From Limnobaculum allomyrinae (lineage in GTDB: Bacteria; Pseudomonadota; Gammaproteobacteria; Enterobacterales; Enterobacteriaceae), in contig NZ_JADRCR010000005.1 in NCBI RefSeq assembly GCF_016649425.1, forward strand, positions 62,001 to 126,000: a stretch of 64,000 nucleotides of DNA, in the 5' to 3' direction. Positions within the stretch are counted from its first letter, which is position 1; the number at the start of each line of letters is the position of its first letter. The notes below the pieces were generated by a model that was given only the letters and a program-made list of their open reading frames with translations, had not been told where the DNA came from and made no database searches. The position numbers and the translations under genes were made by a program. Shown in pieces: positions 21,828-31,185 of this stretch.

Positions 21828-22175
21828 ATGCGAATTATTGTTTATGGTAGTTTACGACGGGGTCAGGGTAATAGTCACTGGATGACAAACGCCCAGTGGC
21901 TTGGTGAATATCGCATTGCTGGCTATGAGCTGTATGATTTAGGGCATTACCCTGCTGTGATTAAAGGAGAAGGAGAGATCGATTGTGAGGTTTATCGCAT
22001 CGATTCATCCATTCTGGCGGAGCTTGATGAGTTGAAAAACGATACGCGGGACTACAAGCGAGAGCTGGTACAAACGCCTTACGGCAGTGCGTGGATGTAT
22101 CTGTATTTGCATTCTGTCGAAGGGCTAAAGCGTATTGATAGCGGTGATTGGGTTCACCGTAAGCATGATGAGTAA
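21828..22175 (+). CDS. ytfP: Gamma-glutamylcyclotransferase-fold protein YtfP
   Basis: 115 residues from the ATG at 21828 (MRIIVYGSLRRGQGN). The upstream TTG at 21822 overlaps the tamB stop and is not needed. The YGSL nucleotide/anion-binding loop and LDELKN plus YGSAWMYLY are the GGCT-fold marks. Enzymatic role in enterics is unproven. Third gene of the tamA-tamB-ytfP operon. Confidence 0.93.
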   Translation: MRIIVYGSLRRGQGNSHWMTNAQWLGEYRIAGYELYDLGHYPAVIKGEGEIDCEVYRIDSSILAELDELKNDTRDYKRELVQTPYGSAWMYLYLHSVEGLKRIDSGDWVHRKHDE

Positions 22176-22195
22176 TTAAGAAACTCCGAACCACA

Positions 22196-22223
22196 AAAAA
22201 GAGCGCTAATTAGCGCTCTTTTT
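22196..22223. terminator. Bidirectional terminator between ytfP and ppa
   Basis: A perfect palindrome with 14-base arms (AAAAAGAGCGCTAA and its reverse complement), A run on one side and T run on the other, between convergent genes. Confidence 0.92.
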
Positions 22224-22242
22224 ACGTTTACCAAAAGCAGAA

Positions 22243-22770
22243 TTACTTTTTGGCACGCTCGAAAGAGGCCATGATTTCAGCTTTAGCTGCGGCAGCGTTG
22301 TCCCAACCGTCAACTTTCACCCATTTGCCTTTTTCTAAATCTTTGTAATGTTCAAAGAAGTGGGTGATTTGCGCGCGCAGTAGCTCCGGTAAATCGTTAA
22401 CATCTTTGATATGGTCGTATTCTTTGCTCAGTTTAGTGTGAGGAACGGCAACTAACTTAGCGTCTTCACCTGATTCATCAGTCATCTTCAGTACGCCAAC
22501 CGGACGGCAGCGGATAACAGAACCTGGTAGCAGTGGATAAGGTGTTGGGACTAAAACGTCAACCGGATCACCATCCAGAGATAAAGTGTGGTTAATGTAA
22601 CCATAGTTGCATGGGTAGAACATGGCGGTTGACATAAAACGGTCAACAAAAATAGCACCAGTCTCTTTGTCTACTTCATATTTGATTGGATCGGCATTGG
22701 CAGGAATTTCAATAACAACATAGATATCTTCCGGAAGGTCTTTTCCTGCCGGGACTAAATTAAGGCTCAT
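22243..22770 (-). CDS. ppa: Inorganic pyrophosphatase
   Basis: 175 residues, typical family I length. Metal-binding Asp residues lie in [13 protein letters not shown], with [19 protein letters not shown] and [10 protein letters not shown] also diagnostic. Hydrolyses PPi to drive biosynthesis. AAGGA seven bases before the ATG. Convergent with ytfP. Confidence 0.98.
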   Translation of the reverse strand: MSLNLVPAGKDLPEDIYVVIEIPANADPIKYEVDKETGAIFVDRFMSTAMFYPCNYGYINHTLSLDGDPVDVLVPTPYPLLPGSVIRCRPVGVLKMTDESGEDAKLVAVPHTKLSKEYDHIKDVNDLPELLRAQITHFFEHYKDLEKGKWVKVDGWDNAAAAKAEIMASFERAKK

Positions 22771-22985
22771 CTCTATTTCCTTCTACTCAAATAAAGTTGG
22801 GTTACAGTTGGCGCCTATTATAGCCGACTCTGGAGCGGAATCTTCAATTTTTGACAAGATTGCTTTTAATTAAAGATTAATCAAACAGATAAGTTAAAAC
22901 ATTGGATCGGGAGATTTATACCAACGTGGAAGCGGAACCAGCCAGAATACAGCGATTCTCTGGTGACAGAAACGAAACGGTGCTA

Positions 22986-23099
22986 TCAGGAAATTGAATG
23001 GGTATAAATAATCAGACCTGCAAGCGCAACGCCACCGATACCGGATAATGCACAGATAGAAATCAGCGCGACAATGCTTTTATTGATGATGTTATTCAT
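22986..23099 (-). CDS. Small membrane protein candidate, 37 residues
   Basis: ATG at 23099 (minus strand) with GAGG seven bases upstream, then 37 codons to TGA at 22986-22988. The peptide starts MNNIINKSIVALISI and consists mostly of one hydrophobic helix with a small-residue stretch (LSGIGGVALAGLIIY), ending THSIS. Lys near the N-terminus predicts the start inside the cytoplasm. It fills an otherwise empty 418-base gap between ppa and the TSUP permease. I do not recognise a homologue. Support is start context and composition only. Confidence 0.5.
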   Translation of the reverse strand: MNNIINKSIVALISICALSGIGGVALAGLIIYTHSIS

Positions 23100-23188
23100 T
23101 ATCCAGCCTCAGAGAATTGTAAATCAGAATTATTATAAATGTTTTATAAATGTAAACAATGATAACCAGTCAATTTTTATACTAACCA

Positions 23189-23935
23189 TTAAATAACCGC
23201 ACGAATCAGCAAACTGATACCTGAAACCAAAATCACCAGATTAATGATACGTAGAAAGCTTTCTCTGGAAAGCGCCAGCGTGATACGGCGGCCAATAAAT
23301 ACGCCAATAATCATAGCAGGGAACAGGGCTAATGCCATGGAAAGGAATGACCAGTCAGTATAGACGCCAGCAGCCAGAAATATCACGATACGAGTGAAGG
23401 TACTTAGTCCAATCAATGTGCTTTGAGTAACCCGAATATCATTTTTATCAGAGATCCGTCCTGACAGATAAATTGCATAAATAAATCCACCGCTGCCAAA
23501 CAGAGCGCTGAAAATACCACCAATGAAGCCAAATGGTACTGAAGCTTTCGAAGTGAATTGTGCATTGGGTTTAAAGCCGCTCAGGGAGTAAAGCGCATAG
23601 AAAATAACAAATATCGACAGATAGATCAGTAAGTTGTCAGGATTGGTATAGAGCAAAATGGCTGCTCCCAGCAGGCTACCGATAATCATCAAAGGAACCA
23701 GCCGTTTAATTTCACCCATCACGGCACTTTTTCTGTCACGCATGACATTGGTGATAGCAGCAGAGCAATCCAGCAGGGCTAACAGAGGAACGATTTTATC
23801 TACCGGAATAAAGAAAGCCAGTAACGGGCTGGCAATCAGAGCAGTACCAAAACCGGTAATACCAAAAATAACATAGGCTACGGTTAATCCAACACCAATG
23901 ACGACCAGATCGATCCACTGAAGGTGTTCCAGCAT
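23189..23935 (-). CDS. TSUP (TauE/SafE) family permease
   Basis: 248 residues from the ATG at 23935, preceded by GAGG five bases upstream; an ATG 15 bases further up lacks such a site. About eight hydrophobic segments with the duplicated TauE pattern: FGITGFGTALIASPLLAFF in the first half and PFGFIGGIFSALFGSGGF in the second. Family members export sulfite, sulfonates or related organic anions. Substrate unknown here. Confidence 0.85.
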   Translation of the reverse strand: MLEHLQWIDLVVIGVGLTVAYVIFGITGFGTALIASPLLAFFIPVDKIVPLLALLDCSAAITNVMRDRKSAVMGEIKRLVPLMIIGSLLGAAILLYTNPDNLLIYLSIFVIFYALYSLSGFKPNAQFTSKASVPFGFIGGIFSALFGSGGFIYAIYLSGRISDKNDIRVTQSTLIGLSTFTRIVIFLAAGVYTDWSFLSMALALFPAMIIGVFIGRRITLALSRESFLRIINLVILVSGISLLIRAVI

Positions 23936-24071
23936 ACCATCCTCTTTCATGACAACCAGATTGATACTGATATCTTAATCGTTAAATGATGATAATGCCT
24001 GACAATGTAAATAAATATGAATATAAATGTTAAATTTGTTGATTTGGTCAAGTTTCTTGTGAAGGATTAAT

Positions 24072-24098
24072 AAAAAAGGGCAGAATCATCTGCCCTTT
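24072..24098 (-). terminator. Terminator of fbp
   Basis: On the minus strand AAAGGGCAGA and TCTGCCCTTT pair around a four-base loop and run into TTTTTTA, 20 bases after the fbp stop. Confidence 0.88.
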
Positions 24099-24118
24099 CT
24101 ACTTACCGATGAGAAATA

Positions 24119-25123
24119 TTACTCATCCGGATAGCTATGCATAAAACGTTCAGCGTCTTTAACCATAGATTCTGTGCCGATAAATAGTGGCATACGCTGG
24201 TGAAGCTCTTCAGGCTCAATGTCCAGAATACGTCTGAATCCATCGCTGGCGCGACCACCTGCCTGTTCAGCCAGAAAAGCCATCGGGTTGCATTCGTACA
24301 GTAAACGAAGTTTGCCTTTTGGATGTGATGCGGTGCTCGGATAGAGGTAGATTCCTCCCTTCAGCAGGTTGCGGTGAAAGTCAGCTACCAGAGAACCAAT
24401 ATACCGGGAGGTATAAGGGCGACCGGTAGATTCATCCTGCTCCTGACAAAATTTGAGGTATTTCTTAACGCCTAATGGGAACTTGATATAGTTGCCTTCG
24501 TTAATCGAGTACATGTTCCCCTTAGTTGGGAAACGAACTTTTTCATGAGACAGGCAGAATACCCCAATAGAAGAGTCGTAGGTAAAGGCATGAACACCAA
24601 CGCCAGTAGTGTATACCAGCATGGTTGATGAGCCGTAAACCACATAGCCAGCAGCAACCTGACGATTACCAGATTGTAAAAAATCTGCTTCAGTGATTGG
24701 TTGACCGATTGGTGTAATACGGCGATAGATAGAGAAAATGGTACCGACAGAGACGTTTACATCGATATTTGAAGAGCCATCCAATGGGTCCATTAAAACA
24801 ACATATTTTGCATGAGTGGCGCGCTCGCCTTCAAAAACAACAATGTCATCTTCTTCTTCGGAGGCAATTCCTGCCACTTCGCCACGGGCTATGAGTGCGG
24901 CCTTCAGCTTTTCGTTAGCATACAGATCGAGCTTCATCTGAGCTTCACCCTGCACATTAGAAGCGCCGTTAGTGCCCAGAATATCAACCAGACCCGCTTT
25001 GTTAATGTCACGGTGAATGATTTTGGCGCCTAGTTTAATTGCTGAAAGCAGTGAAGTAAGTTCGCCTGTAGCGTGAGGGAAGTCTTGTTGCTTCTCGACG
25101 ATAAATTCGCCTAACGTTTTCAT
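24119..25123 (-). CDS. fbp: Fructose-1,6-bisphosphatase class 1
   Basis: 334 residues from the ATG at 25123 ([12 protein letters not shown]), matching the E. coli start; an upstream TTG at 25141 would add six residues. Key gluconeogenic enzyme. Metal site motifs: IASEEED, and [19 protein letters not shown] near residue 112. [20 protein letters not shown] binds substrate. Transcribed away from mpl, with 171 bases between. Confidence 0.97.
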   Translation of the reverse strand: MKTLGEFIVEKQQDFPHATGELTSLLSAIKLGAKIIHRDINKAGLVDILGTNGASNVQGEAQMKLDLYANEKLKAALIARGEVAGIASEEEDDIVVFEGERATHAKYVVLMDPLDGSSNIDVNVSVGTIFSIYRRITPIGQPITEADFLQSGNRQVAAGYVVYGSSTMLVYTTGVGVHAFTYDSSIGVFCLSHEKVRFPTKGNMYSINEGNYIKFPLGVKKYLKFCQEQDESTGRPYTSRYIGSLVADFHRNLLKGGIYLYPSTASHPKGKLRLLYECNPMAFLAEQAGGRASDGFRRILDIEPEELHQRMPLFIGTESMVKDAERFMHSYPDE

Positions 25124-25294
25124 GAACGATTCCTGAGTCAACCGAAGGTATAATGGCGATGGTATGCCATCCGTGTTATGTGTGGGGAAATTTTAACTAA
25201 AGGTTAAAGAAATTGATAGGTTATTCCCCTTCTTATAACCTACCTGAGGCGTTAGAATGAGAGCTAACTCGATACACCAAAAACTGGAAATATA

Positions 25295-26668
25295 ATGCAT
25301 ATTCATATTCTTGGTATTTGTGGCACTTTCATGGGCGGTATTGCCATGTTGGCCCGTGCCCTCGGACATCAGGTCACCGGCTCTGATGCTAACGTTTATC
25401 CACCAATGAGTACGCTGTTAGAAAAACAGGGTATCGACTTGATTCAGGGATATTCTCCATCACAGCTCAGTCCTCGTCCCGATCTGGTCATTATTGGTAA
25501 TGCGATGGGGCGTGGAAATCCATGCGTTGAAACAGTGTTGGAAGAAGGCATTCCTTACACTTCCGGGCCGCAGTGGTTACATGACAACGTATTGCGCGAT
25601 CGTTGGGTGGTAGCCATAGCGGGTACACACGGCAAAACCACTACTGCCGGTATGGCAACCTGGATTCTGGAAAGCTGTGGCTATAAGCCAGGGTTTGTTA
25701 TTGGTGGCGTACCGGGAAACTTCGATGTTTCGGCTCGTTTGGGAGACAGTCCGTTTTTTGTGATTGAAGCCGATGAGTATGACAGCGCCTTCTTTGATAA
25801 GCGTTCCAAATTTGTTCACTACTGCCCGCGTACGCTGGTGTTGAACAACCTTGAGTTTGATCATGCCGATATCTTTGAGGATTTGCGGGCAATTCAGAAA
25901 CAGTTCCACCATCTGGTGCGCTTAGTTCCGGGACAAGGCAAGATTTTACTGCCAGAAAACGATCTGAACTTAAAGCACGTGATTAATATGGGGTGCTGGA
26001 GTGAATTAGAAACCACCGGCGAAGGGCAAACGTGGGCAGCGAATAAGCTCACAGCTGATGCAAGTCATTATCAGGTGCTGCTAAATGGCGAAGTGGTAGG
26101 TGAGGTTAACTGGTCGCTGGTTGGTGAACACAATATGCAAAATGGTCTGATGGCTATTGCTGCAGCCCGTCATGTTGGTATTCAACCTCAGGATGCTTGT
26201 CGTGCGTTGGATGACTTCATTAATGCACGTCGCCGCCTGGAATTACGTGGTGAGGTTAATGGTGTTACCGTTTATGATGATTTTGCTCATCACCCAACTG
26301 CAATTTTAGCCACCCTGACTGCTTTGCGCAGTAAAGTTGGTGGGACGGCTCGTATTCTGGCTGTGCTGGAACCTCGCTCAAACACGATGAAGATGGGCGT
26401 GAGTAAAGATGAGCTGGCTCCGGCATTTGGCCGAGCGGATGAAGTATTCCTGTTACAACCCGCTAATCTTCCATGGCAGGTTTCTGATGTAACTGATGCC
26501 TGTATTCAGCCCGCTCACTGGTCTGGCGATCTGGATGCACTGGTAGATATGATTGTTCGTAGCGCTCAGCCAGGAGATAACATTCTGGTCATGAGTAACG
26601 GTGGTTTTGGTGGGATTCACGATAAGCTGTTAGCCGGGTTAAAACAAAAGCAGAAAGATACCCAGTAG
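25295..26668 (+). CDS. mpl: UDP-MurNAc:L-Ala-gamma-D-Glu-mDAP ligase
   Basis: 457 residues of the Mur ligase fold: N-terminal UDP-binding GICGTFMGGIAMLA, ATP P-loop GTHGKTTTAGM near residue 110, EADEYDSAFFDKRSKF, and the C-terminal domain with YDDFAHHPTA. It recycles the tripeptide released from peptidoglycan by attaching it to UDP-MurNAc. Cytoplasmic. Divergent from fbp as in E. coli, but followed by argR, which is elsewhere in E. coli. Confidence 0.97.
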   Translation: MHIHILGICGTFMGGIAMLARALGHQVTGSDANVYPPMSTLLEKQGIDLIQGYSPSQLSPRPDLVIIGNAMGRGNPCVETVLEEGIPYTSGPQWLHDNVLRDRWVVAIAGTHGKTTTAGMATWILESCGYKPGFVIGGVPGNFDVSARLGDSPFFVIEADEYDSAFFDKRSKFVHYCPRTLVLNNLEFDHADIFEDLRAIQKQFHHLVRLVPGQGKILLPENDLNLKHVINMGCWSELETTGEGQTWAANKLTADASHYQVLLNGEVVGEVNWSLVGEHNMQNGLMAIAAARHVGIQPQDACRALDDFINARRRLELRGEVNGVTVYDDFAHHPTAILATLTALRSKVGGTARILAVLEPRSNTMKMGVSKDELAPAFGRADEVFLLQPANLPWQVSDVTDACIQPAHWSGDLDALVDMIVRSAQPGDNILVMSNGGFGGIHDKLLAGLKQKQKDTQ

Positions 26669-26687
26669 CCGGAATTGATCTATAAAA

Positions 26688-26717
26688 AAGGCCTTCTTCG
26701 GAAGGCCTTAATTTTTT
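26688..26717. terminator. Bidirectional terminator between mpl and argR
   Basis: AAGGCCTTC (26688-26696), UUCG tetraloop, GAAGGCCTT (26701-26709), with T runs in both reading directions. Confidence 0.92.
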
Positions 26718-26725
26718 GAGTAGTA

Positions 26726-27196
26726 TCAGAGTTCCTGCTCAAACAAATCGAGAATTGCTTCGTAAAGCTGCTCTACGCTAAACCCTCTGGCGGGGGTAGT
26801 GAAAATCGTGTCGTCTCCGGCAATAGTGCCGAGAATTCCCTCTGATTTACCGATCGAATCGAGTAATCGAGCCAGAAGTTGTGCTGCTCCGGGGCTGGTG
26901 CGGATCACTACCAGTGCATCGTTGTAATCAATATCCAGAATCAGGTTTTTTAGCGGACTGGTTGCTGTAGGCACACCTAACTCAGTTGGCAGACAGTACA
27001 CCATCTCCATTTTCGCATTGCGAATTCGTACTGCACCAAACTTGGTTAGCATACGAGAGACTTTGGACTGGTTAATGTTTTCAAAGCCTTCATCCTGTAA
27101 AGCCTGAACAATTTCTCCTTGAGAGCTAAGTTTTTCTTCCTTTAACAGCGCTTTAAACGCCTTCACCAAATCATCTTGTTTTGTTGGGCTTCGCAT
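26726..27196 (-). CDS. argR: Arginine repressor
   Basis: 156 residues from the ATG at 27196 ([21 protein letters not shown]), exactly the E. coli length; an ATG 21 codons upstream is not used. N-terminal winged helix ([15 protein letters not shown] ... [17 protein letters not shown]) and C-terminal hexamerisation/arginine-binding domain ([13 protein letters not shown]). Represses arginine biosynthesis and aids cer-type recombination. AT-rich stretches such as TGAATAAAAAT just upstream resemble ARG-box halves. Divergent from mdh as in many enterics. Confidence 0.97.
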   Translation of the reverse strand: MRSPTKQDDLVKAFKALLKEEKLSSQGEIVQALQDEGFENINQSKVSRMLTKFGAVRIRNAKMEMVYCLPTELGVPTATSPLKNLILDIDYNDALVVIRTSPGAAQLLARLLDSIGKSEGILGTIAGDDTIFTTPARGFSVEQLYEAILDLFEQEL

Positions 27197-27270
27197 CGTG
27201 CACCGTCGATAGTTGGATAACAATACTAGTATTATGAATAAAAATGGCCGAGTACTCAAAAGTCTTTACT

Positions 27271-27363
27271 CATTGTTGTGATTAAAATGCATTTAACGCC
27301 TGATTCTCACGACCAAAATGTTTTTAATTCCCGATTCATGTGACCAAAATGTTTTTAATTAAT
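27271..27363. repeat. Three imperfect 31-bp tandem repeats before mdh
   Basis: Copies at 27271-27301, 27302-27332 and 27333-27363. The core GACCAAAATGTTTTTAATT is identical in copies 2 and 3 (27311 and 27342); copy 1 has GATTAAAATGCATTTAA at 27280. Spacing of 31 bp is close to three helical turns, so bound proteins would face the same side. Lies in the argR-mdh divergent control region. Confidence 0.75.
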
Positions 27364-27483
27364 TATTCTTTGCAGCATATCTCAATCTTAAATCTAAGGA
27401 TTGGTGATTATGCTCACGATCCTCTAAGCTTGATGTTGCATTTTAGTTACACATCAAAATAAGCAAAACAAAAGGAGTAATGA

Positions 27484-28422
27484 ATGAAAATTACAGTTCT
27501 TGGCGCAGCCGGTGGAATTGGTCAGGCTTTAGCCCTGTTACTGAAAACGCAACTTCCTGCGAATTCTGAATTATCTCTCTATGATATCGCGCCGGTTACT
27601 CCGGGGGTTGCTGTTGATTTAAGTCATATTCCTACAGCAGTTAAAGTCACCGGATTTAGCGGTGAAGATGCAAAACCAGCCCTACAAGGCGCTGATATTG
27701 TTTTAATTTCTGCAGGTGTTGCACGTAAACCAGGTATGGATCGCTCGGATTTATTCAATATTAATGCGGGTATTGTACGTAATCTGATTGAGCAGGTAGC
27801 TCAGGTATGTCCAAAAGCCTGTATTGGTATCATCACCAACCCTGTTAATACTACTGTAGCTATTGCAGCAGAAGTATTGAAGAAAGCTGGTGTCTATGAC
27901 AAAAATAAACTGTTCGGCATAACTACTCTGGATATTATTCGTTCTAATACTTTCGTCGCGGAGCTGAAAGGTAAGTTACCTGGCGATGTAGAAGTTCCTG
28001 TTATTGGTGGTCACTCCGGGGTAACTATTCTACCTCTGTTGTCACAAATTCCTGGTGTAAGCTTTACCGATGCTGAAATCGAGTCTCTGACTAAACGTAT
28101 TCAAAATGCAGGTACAGAAGTCGTTGAGGCTAAAGCCGGTGGCGGATCGGCAACCCTGTCAATGGGGCAGGCAGCGGCACGTTTTGCGTTGTCACTGCTG
28201 CGCGGATTACAGGGCGAACAAGGTGTGGTTGAATGTGCTTATGTCGAAGGTGATGGTAAGTATGCACGTTTCTTCGCTCAGCCGTTGGTATTAGGTAAAA
28301 ACGGTATCGAGAGCAGAAAAGAGATCGGTACATTAAGCGCATTTGAACAAAAAGCGCTGGATTCAATGCTGGATGTACTGCACAAAGATATTGAACTGGG
28401 TGAAAAATTCATTCAGGGATAA
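27484..28422 (+). CDS. mdh: Malate dehydrogenase
   Basis: 312 residues. NAD-binding [14 protein letters not shown] at the N-terminus, substrate Arg in [21 protein letters not shown], and the catalytic His in VIGGHSGVT near residue 177. TCA-cycle enzyme interconverting malate and oxaloacetate. AAGGAG precedes the ATG. Upstream 31-bp repeats may be its operators. Confidence 0.98.
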   Translation: MKITVLGAAGGIGQALALLLKTQLPANSELSLYDIAPVTPGVAVDLSHIPTAVKVTGFSGEDAKPALQGADIVLISAGVARKPGMDRSDLFNINAGIVRNLIEQVAQVCPKACIGIITNPVNTTVAIAAEVLKKAGVYDKNKLFGITTLDIIRSNTFVAELKGKLPGDVEVPVIGGHSGVTILPLLSQIPGVSFTDAEIESLTKRIQNAGTEVVEAKAGGGSATLSMGQAAARFALSLLRGLQGEQGVVECAYVEGDGKYARFFAQPLVLGKNGIESRKEIGTLSAFEQKALDSMLDVLHKDIELGEKFIQG

Positions 28423-28449
28423 TGTCCTCTTAGAATTAAGTGATATCAG

Positions 28450-28484
28450 ACCGCTATCGAAACAGTTTCGCTAGCGGTTTTTCA
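28450..28484 (+). terminator. Terminator of mdh
   Basis: ACCGCTA (28450-28456) pairs with TAGCGGT (28472-28478), continued inside by CGAAA/TTTCG after one mismatch, then TTTTC. Confidence 0.85.
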
Positions 28485-28503
28485 TTTAAGGTCGCTTTTA
28501 TTA

Positions 28504-28764
28504 CTATCGGGTGTGTTCTTGTTCACCAGAAAGTAATCGATTGTTTTTTATCCTTAAGTATCGGCTGGGCCAAATTTCAGAAGGGTGTTTTTCCAACGCT
28601 TCTGCAATAATCCTTTCTCCCTTGGGCCATGGACGCACGAGCGCATTGGCTAAAGTGGATGAACTTAAACCGGAATGGCGTGATAAAGCTGCTAATGTCG
28701 TGCCTCTTTTACGTAAGGCGGCAATGATATCTGCAGAATGCCAATCCTCTTTCCTTGAAATCAT
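28504..28764 (-). CDS. sfsB: Ner-like transcriptional regulator SfsB (Nlp)
   Basis: 86 residues. DWHSADIIAALRKRGTTLAAL, then SSTLANALVRPWPKGE and IIAEALEKHPSEIWPSRY are the standard Ner/Nlp signature, related to the Ner repressor of phage Mu. E. coli SfsB was found as a regulator of maltose genes and lies beside ispB, as it nearly does here. GGAGA six bases before the ATG. Divergent, across 608 AT-rich bases, from two Mu-type HTH genes. Confidence 0.92.
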   Translation of the reverse strand: MISRKEDWHSADIIAALRKRGTTLAALSRHSGLSSSTLANALVRPWPKGERIIAEALEKHPSEIWPSRYLRIKNNRLLSGEQEHTR

Positions 28765-29372
28765 TTAATGTCTCCTTTTAAAGTCAGTATAAACTTGTTG
28801 TTTATAAGGGATAGATAACACAATATTTATTAACCATTTTTATTTTTTAGTAAAATTTATATCAACAAATTTCTTAATATAATTCAAATGATTTATTTTT
28901 ATTGAATAGGGTGTTTTTTATTATGGTTGGCGGTTTATATGATTCAGTAGCTTGTTTTTTAACAAAATTAAATCGAATGTTTTTTTTATTTTCTTAACTT
29001 GTTTATTAAAAATAATTTATTGAATCAATTAAATTGTTTTTAAATAACTTTAATATCCCATTTTCTCCAACAATATTGTAAAAACACTACTTATAGTTAA
29101 TATAATTTTATTTATCAATTGCTTAAATTATTCATCACAACGCATGAGATGCATTTCTGCAACTCATTTTCCTGTATTAAAAGACAGGGGTGCTGTACTA
29201 AATAAACTATTCTTTTATTTAATCAACTAACATAAACTACTTACTTGTTTATATACTCTGATTGAAAATTATCAGAGATATGGATTTGTTTACTTCTTTA
29301 TTGTTTGTTTTTTCAGGAGCGTAAGAAGTAACTGGAACCAGTAGGAATATTGGAATAAAGGGATGGTGTTTT
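28765..29372. other. Long AT-rich intergenic region, no gene seen
   Basis: About 608 bases rich in A/T runs between the divergent sfsB and the first Mu-HTH gene. No credible ORF with a start site. Such composition is typical of H-NS-bound control regions and of the operator region between early genes of Mu-like phages; no specific operator could be defined by eye. Confidence 0.4.
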
Positions 29373-29753
29373 ATGAAAAAAGAATGGTTTTCAACAAGTG
29401 AGTTAACTGGAATAGCTGGGTTACCCTCAACCATTCAGGGAATTAATCAAAAAGCACGTCGTGAGCAATGGAAAAGTCGCAAACGTACTGGCGTGCAGGG
29501 TAAAGCTCTTGAATACCACATTGATAGCATTCCAGATAAAGTCAGGATTGTACTTCGCAGCCATGAAGAAGGGGCAAAGTATAGTGCGATGGTTAATGAT
29601 CCTTTTGCCATTTGGGTAACAGCATATAACCAACTAACGTCGACTGAGCGTGAAAAAATCATCTCTTTGATTGTTCGTCATGGTATTTCAGGATTAATGG
29701 ATAAAGTTAATATGTTTACCGTTGAGCCTGCTGAAGTAGAAGAAGTTTGCTGA
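29373..29753 (+). CDS. Mu-type HTH DNA-binding protein, copy 1
   Basis: 126 residues. The first 60 residues form the Mu-type DNA-binding domain: KEWFSTSELTGIAGLP, IQGINQKARREQW and SRKRTGVQGKALEYHIDSIP, as at the N-terminus of phage Mu transposase A and repressor c. The rest is helical (LTSTEREKIISLIVRHG) with no DDE catalytic domain. It is therefore a stand-alone DNA-binding protein. The neighbouring gene is a close duplicate. Function unknown; a repressor is most likely. Confidence 0.8.
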   Translation: MKKEWFSTSELTGIAGLPSTIQGINQKARREQWKSRKRTGVQGKALEYHIDSIPDKVRIVLRSHEEGAKYSAMVNDPFAIWVTAYNQLTSTEREKIISLIVRHGISGLMDKVNMFTVEPAEVEEVC

Positions 29754-29780
29754 TTTAGCACTTTTGTATTGGATGGTGCA

Positions 29781-30155
29781 ATGAAAAAAGAATGGTTTTC
29801 GACCAGAGAATTGACTGGCGTTGCTGGATTACCCGGTACCATTCAGGGCATCAATCAAAAAGCCCATCGGGAGAAGTGGGAAAGCCGTAAACGCACTGGC
29901 GTACAGGGAAAGGCTTTGGAATATCATATCAATAGTATCCCTGAAAAGGTTCAAATTGCACTGCAGGCTAAAAAGAATGGAGTGCAATTTGATGCTATTA
30001 CTAATGATTTATTAGCCGTTTGGACAAGTGCGTTTCACCAACTAACTGAGGCAGAACGAGAGAAAATTATCTCTTTGATTATGAGGCAAGGCATTGCCGG
30101 ATTAATGGCGAAAATTAATTGGGGTGACGGTAGTGATGATGCTTCACAGAGCTGA
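29781..30155 (+). CDS. Mu-type HTH DNA-binding protein, copy 2
   Basis: 124 residues from the ATG at 29781; an upstream TTG at 29769 is possible. It is nearly identical to the preceding protein through the Mu-HTH domain (KEWFSTRELTGVAGLPGT, RKRTGVQGKALEYHINSIP) and still clearly alike in the helical part (AEREKIISLIMRQGIAGLM), but diverges in the middle and at the C-terminus. The 27-base gap and same orientation point to a tandem duplication in one operon. Convergent with ispB. Confidence 0.8.
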   Translation: MKKEWFSTRELTGVAGLPGTIQGINQKAHREKWESRKRTGVQGKALEYHINSIPEKVQIALQAKKNGVQFDAITNDLLAVWTSAFHQLTEAEREKIISLIMRQGIAGLMAKINWGDGSDDASQS

Positions 30156-30213
30156 TATAAGCGTTAAATTATATCAGCTCTGTGAATAGTTAAGGTAAAC
30201 AGACGTCGAATTT

Positions 30214-31185
30214 CTAGGTATCCCGATGTACAGACAAACGAGCCAGTGATTCTAATGCTGTTTTATAAGGCGTATCTGGTAAACAGGCTAAGGCGGCAAT
30301 TGCTTTACCCGCTTCTTCTTCTGCACGCTGCTGTGTATAAGTCAGTGAACCGCATTGATTCATTGTCTCAAGGACAGACTCCAGTAAATGGCGTCCGTTT
30401 CCTTGTTCAATCGCTTCACGAATTTGAGCCGCGCTTTCAGTTGAGCCATTACGCATAGCGTGAAGCAATGGTAATGTTGGTTTACCTTCATTCAGGTCAT
30501 CTCCCAGGTTTTTACCCAGTTTTGAACCATCCGCGCTGTAATCCAGCAGGTCATCAATCAGTTGGAATGCGGTACCAATATAACGACCATAGTCTTGTAG
30601 CGCTTTTTCCTGTTCTGGTGTGGCACCTGCAAGTATTGCTGAAGCCTGTGCGGCAGCTTCAAAAAGTCGTGCCGTTTTGCTGTAAATCACCTGCATATAA
30701 TTTTCTTCAGTAATATCAGGATCGTTACAGTTCATCAATTGCATGACTTCGCCTTCAGCAATGACGTTAGTCGCTGATGACATCAGTTTTAAAATCTCTA
30801 ATGAACCGAGGCTGGTCATCATCTGGAAAGAGCGGGTATAGATAAAATCACCTACTAACACGCTGGCAGCATTACCAAATGCAGCATTGGCTGTGGCTTT
30901 TCCTCTACGAAGGTCGGATTCATCAACCACATCATCATGAAGTAACGTCGCGGTATGAATGAACTCGATTAAAGCCGCGGAAGTAATATGCCCATCCCCC
31001 TGGTAACCCAGTGCCCGGGCAGCGAGAACAGCAATCATGGGCCGAATGCGTTTTCCACCGCCGCTGATGATGTAGTGGCCCAGTTGATTGATCAAAACAA
31101 CATCGGAATCCAACTGGGCAAGTATTGCGGCATTAACTGCCGCCATGTCCTTTTCTGCTAACTGGGTGATTTTTTCAATATTCAT
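30214..31185 (-). CDS. ispB: Octaprenyl diphosphate synthase
   Basis: 323 residues. Trans-prenyltransferase with the first Asp-rich motif LLHDDVVDESDLRRG and the second LIDDLLDYSAD, plus GGGKRIRPM. Makes the C40 side chain of ubiquinone and menaquinone from FPP and IPP. Essential in E. coli. Divergent from rplU across 272 bases. Confidence 0.97.
   Translation of the reverse strand: MNIEKITQLAEKDMAAVNAAILAQLDSDVVLINQLGHYIISGGGKRIRPMIAVLAARALGYQGDGHITSAALIEFIHTATLLHDDVVDESDLRRGKATANAAFGNAASVLVGDFIYTRSFQMMTSLGSLEILKLMSSATNVIAEGEVMQLMNCNDPDITEENYMQVIYSKTARLFEAAAQASAILAGATPEQEKALQDYGRYIGTAFQLIDDLLDYSADGSKLGKNLGDDLNEGKPTLPLLHAMRNGSTESAAQIREAIEQGNGRHLLESVLETMNQCGSLTYTQQRAEEEAGKAIAALACLPDTPYKTALESLARLSVHRDT

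Noticed and set aside
27271-27363. CRISPR-like array
   Set aside because: The three 31-bp copies are adjacent with no unique spacers, and no cas genes are near.
28511-28768. Plus-strand ORF opposite sfsB
   Set aside because: It covers the same bases as sfsB in reverse, and sfsB has a clear Ner-like signature.
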